Shown in pieces: positions 14,485 to 17,251 of a stretch of DNA of 17,251 nt (its first letter is position 1; each line of letters opens with the position of its first letter). Under the pieces are notes generated by a model. The model saw only the letters and a list, made by a program, of their open reading frames with translations, was not told where the DNA came from and did not search any database. A program made the position numbers and the translations under genes. Source of the stretch: Chrysochromulina tobinii (Eukaryota; Haptophyta; Prymnesiales; Chrysochromulinaceae); assembly GCA_001275005.1 (NCBI GenBank), contig JWZX01002806.1, forward strand, positions 1-17,251. The letters are read 5' to 3'.

Positions 14485-14691
14485 TGGTTGCGTTCGTACG
14501 TCACGCAGGGTCGACGGCCACGCACGTCACGCGTCACCAAAGATGGAGTTGACAAATATGGTGCGTTCGAGCCAGCACTCCCTTGGGCTGTGTGAATCGG
14601 TGCTACCCGTGGACTTCTGAGAACTTGGCCTGTGGTTCACTCGCTTCCAATAAGGCGCTCACCCACTCTCCCCTCGTGGCGCCGCCGAGAG
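14485..14691. promoter_or_regulatory. Bidirectional promoter region, SURF4 and seleno-PDI
   Basis: 207 bp between two divergent secretory-pathway genes. No TATA box or ER-stress-type element is clear by eye; its role is inferred from gene layout alone. Confidence 0.45.
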
Positions 14692-15489
14692 ATGAAGATC
14701 CAATCGGTGCTGCCCCTCCTCTTCTCGTATGCGAGCGCCTCGAACCCATTCAGTTCCAACGTGGTGCTGCTCACCCAGAAGAATTGGGCGGAGCTGGACA
14801 AATCGCCATTTCTTTGGCTGGTGAACGTGTGTCGTCAGTCGTGAGGGTACTGCTCACTGCTCACTCCGAAATGGGAGGAGCTAGCGGGCGCAATGAAACA
14901 TCAGGTGCGCGTCGCGTACGTTGATACCGAGGGTGGTCCCCTGCCATCGGCCATTGGGCAGATTCAGGGCACGCCCACCATCAGAGCGTTCGTACCCAAG
15001 CGATCCAGCGCACGGAACGAGAAGCAAATGTTGAGCTATGACTCGGCGCGAGAGGTCGGCGATCTCGTACGTTTTGCGACAGCCAACATGCCCAACTACG
15101 TCGAGCGTGTGGCCAGCGAGGCCGAGGCGAACGCGGTAGCCGCCAAGGCATCGAGGTGGGGCCTTCCGAGGGTGCTCGTTTTCTCCAATAAGGGTCCCGG
15201 GGCATCGACGAGCAACCTGCTCAAGGCGCTTTCGAGTGAATTCCGTCGGCGCGTGCTGATCGTCGAGGTTCGGAAGCATCCGCGTACCGACGCCATCGCG
15301 ACCGAGCATGGCGTTGACACGCTGCCCACGCTGCTTTGTCTGAACCCAACGTCATCGACACCCACGAATCGCTTTCAGGGCAAAGATCCGACCCCGGGCC
15401 GGCTGAGCACGTTTGTAGGCAAATGCGCCTTGGGCAAGCCTGTCCTCAGCAAACCCGATGCAGATCAGGGTACTAAGGAGGAGCTGTAG
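14692..15489 (+). CDS. ER-retained PDI-like selenoprotein (Sec at codon 51)
   Basis: 265 residues from ATG 14692 to TAG 15487-15489, with one in-frame TGA at 14842-14844 (codon 51). The N-terminus is a signal peptide (MKIQSVLPLLFSYASAS). A thioredoxin domain follows: SNVVLLTQKNWAEL, FLWLVNV, then S-[TGA]-G-Y-C-S-L-L-T-P-K-W-E-E-L. Aligning to PDI domains (C-G-H-C..LAPEW), the TGA falls exactly on the first active-site Cys, leaving UGYC. The cis-Pro segment IQGTPTIRAF is at 91-100. A second thioredoxin-like domain without a redox pair spans about 105-240 (LPRVLVFSNKGPG, GVDTLPTLLCL). The C-terminus KEEL is an ER-retrieval signal. Coding features continue unchanged past the TGA, so a stop there is unlikely. 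Selenoprotein PDIs of about 27 kDa are known in haptophytes (EhSEP2 of Emiliania, from memory). A SECIS candidate lies downstream. Confidence 0.87.
14842..14844 (+). other. Selenocysteine UGA codon
   Basis: TGA in the position of the first Cys of the CxxC active site; the next residues are G-Y-C. The same frame is open and family-like for 50 codons before and 214 codons after. Confidence 0.85.
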
Positions 15490-17251
15490 GACTGCTCGCC
15501 CGAAGAGCAGATCGTTCATAGGATGGCGTCTGGATGTGGTCTCCTTCTCCGACCCTACTTGTACTCCGAGCCACGGGGCCATTGCAGAATGCATCACCTT
15601 GCACGTCATGATGAGGCGCGGCACAACCGTTGCGAGCCGTCGCGGCGCTTCGCCTTTGAGCATTCAATTCATCCACAAGACGGCGAGAGGCGATGCCTGA
15701 CGTCCCGCGCGGTGTCTACAAGAGTAATACACTCGCACGCGGAAACAGTGTCCTGTGGTTGTCGCACGGTGATGGATTCTGGATTATGTGCTCCATGCAC
15801 ATGTATGCTGAATTATCAGCTCGAACTTATGCTTCCCTATAGACGCTAGAGAGTGATGCACACAGTGCATTGCACAACACAGTGCGGATCGCTCGTTCGA
15901 ACGTGTTTAGAGTAAGGGCTAAGGCTCTAGGCTGTAACGTGTACTCGTAAGCGCGCCAGGCGCCACAGCACCCGATTCCTTAACCGATTCCCCGAGGACG
16001 GACAAGTGAGGGCGGGACTGACCCTCTTGTCTGTGCACTGGCCACTGCGCAGCGGCCACTTGTCATTGCCACTTGTGGGGCGTAGCCGCGGACCGCGCGG
16101 CCAGTCCTCAGTTAGTCAGTCACTGAGTTGAGAGTTCGAGTTTCGACTTCGCGTCATCGCGCGGCCCCCGCCCGCGCGCTCACCACACCACACGACGCGC
16201 GGCGAGCACGGAACAAACGGAAGCGGCCGCCGCGCCCCGGTGTGCCACACTCCACACCGGCACCCCACACCGGCCCGCCCCGGCGCCAGGGACCACCGGC
16301 TCTGTGCGCAGGGAGCGCCGCGGCGGCGACGGGCGGCGGGCGCGCGCCACGGAACCGCCGGCAGACGTACGTGCGGCAACGTCACGTTGCCAACTGTTGC
16401 CAACGTTGTATTATCTTTTCATCTGGGTAACGATGTTCAAATAAATTTCTTACACGTGACGTATCACTAAGAATCGGAATATACAAAAATTGAGGAACCA
16501 CGTCCACGGTGCGACGACTCAGAGACGTCCGTTCGGCTTGGCAGGTTAGGCAGCCCGACCGCCTGAGATCCGCGACCCATGCCTTCATCCGCGCATTCGA
16601 ACCGCTACACTGACAGCAAACGAACGACGAAACTTCCCCAAACCACCCCTCCATCGCGGGAAAGCGCTAAGCGGGGTTCGAGGCTCCTGTGGAGGAGCGC
16701 AGGAGGGTTTCTCTCTAAGACTAAGTGAGGGCGGAGTCAAGTTAGTGTGCCGAACACTGCAGACCGGACCCGACATACTGTATGGTCATATCATCTGCAG
16801 GTGTACGCGCGCCGCGTGCAGGGTGCGCGGGCGCAGCCGTCCCAACGGACGGCTTGCCCCGCGCCACCGTCTTCCTGGCCAGCCGGTCGGCCCAATTGCG
16901 TCGGCCCCGCGTCTGCCAGCCAGGGAATCTTACTGCCTCAACAATCTACGGAGTGAAGCTGAGATCAAGGTCGCGCACCCGAACCGCGAGGAAGGAACTA
17001 GGAAGTGTGGGAATCTCAATCTGTGCGTTCGTGCACCGAAATAATTAACAATGGCTCGTAAGCGGTTAAGAAACGGTGCGCGCGCCCTTTACGCTTTTGA
17101 GCACTTCATATCAGCGGAGGACGGATCACACGACTTGTCCAGCGCACACATAGTTTACATCATACGCCCCTGGCTCTCACCCTCTCAGTCTTCGCGACGT
17201 CATGCCGCGGCCATGAGCGCCTCGACATCGGCGGCGCGTTTGGGCGCACTC
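15490..17251. other. Intergenic region, no convincing gene
   Basis: After the SECIS candidate I find no frame with family features. Contents: a GTGCATTGCAC-type palindromic patch near 15856-15885; a CGTTCGAACG palindrome near 15893; a very GC-rich stretch (about 16080-16380) with CCGGTGTG/CACACCGG inverted arms at 16237-16260 and another CACACCGG at 16266; and an AT-richer patch at 16395-16500. Near the right edge an ATG at 17213 opens a frame (MSASTSAARLGAL) that runs off the window and could be the start of a gene, preceded by an AT-rich stretch, but 13 codons prove nothing. Confidence 0.55.
15587..15665 (+). promoter_or_regulatory. SECIS candidate in the seleno-PDI 3' UTR
   Basis: About 100-180 nt past the stop. 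By-hand fold: helix I GAATGC (15587-15592) with GCATTC (15660-15665); core ATGAT (15608-15612) opposite TGAG (15657-15660), giving U-U, A-G and G-A pairs; helix II GAGGCG (15613-15618) with CGCCTT (15651-15656), then a mismatch and GG/CT pairs; unpaired AA at 15625-15626, 12 nt after the core; and an apical 8-bp hairpin CGTTGCGA-GCCG-TCGCGGCG (15628-15647). This is a form-2-like layout. The 5' internal loop (15 nt) is larger than usual, and helix I shares a base with the core, so details may differ. Confidence 0.5.

Noticed and set aside
433-15489. A variant genetic code in which TGA means Trp, since three coding-looking frames contain TGA
   Set aside because: The STPGR, H4-H3 and photolyase genes end naturally at TGA, TGG is used freely for Trp, and in the PDI-like gene the TGA aligns with a catalytic Cys, which fits Sec and not Trp.
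15850-15900. A second SECIS candidate beginning GTGATGCAC
   Set aside because: A short GCAC/GTGC stem can be drawn but there is no good AA apical loop or stable helix II; the 15608 candidate is better.
16575-16610. tRNA-like GGTTCGAAT on the minus strand
   Set aside because: The flanking T-stem does not pair (no C after the loop) and no acceptor, D or anticodon arms fit.

Overview
Organism: this looks like nuclear DNA of a GC-rich, flagellated, single-celled eukaryotic alga. A haptophyte fits best, but the lineage is inferred. Seen directly: mostly intron-poor genes with high-GC third positions, a phase-consistent GT-AG intron, an ER cargo receptor, an ER-retained PDI-like protein, a flagellar SHIPPO-repeat protein and a photolyase. 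A PDI-like protein with an in-frame UGA at the first active-site cysteine recalls the selenoprotein PDIs known from haptophytes and some other microalgae.

Layout. 1-800: a small minus-strand gene (433-792) with one in-frame TGA and a SECIS-like fold just downstream. 800-1040: divergent intergenic DNA with a 54-bp perfect palindrome. 1040-2884 (+): SHIPPO/STPGR flagellar protein, 5' exon not seen. 3234-3944 (-): unknown basic protein with an NLS-like and a SUMO-interaction-like C-terminus. 3945-5154: intergenic, simple repeats. 5155-8202 (-): all four core histone folds in a row, as an H2B-H2A fusion (one intron) followed by an H4-H3 fusion in another frame that overlaps it by 17 nt. 8451-9434 (-): GT25-like glycosyltransferase. 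9438-9644 (-): small DMAC1/DUF4536-like membrane protein. 9910-13044 (-): photolyase/cryptochrome fused to an N-terminal MTHFR-like domain, ending in a PIP-box-like motif. 13125-13495: tandem duplication, one copy split by a half-copy of the palindrome. 13642-14484 (-): SURF4/Erv29. 14692-15489 (+): seleno-PDI-like protein, divergent from SURF4, with a SECIS candidate at 15587-15665. 15490-17251: no convincing gene.

How the genes relate: the SURF4-like ER export receptor and the KEEL-tagged PDI-like selenoprotein are divergent neighbours and both act in the early secretory pathway. The histone block is the most unusual part: fused, highly diverged core histones in the H2B-H2A and H4-H3 orders known from Marseilleviridae doublets, here with a spliceosomal intron. 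It could be an endogenised giant-virus locus that gained an intron, or a divergent host histone set; the sequence alone cannot decide. The other genes look like ordinary nuclear housekeeping, light-response and flagellar genes.
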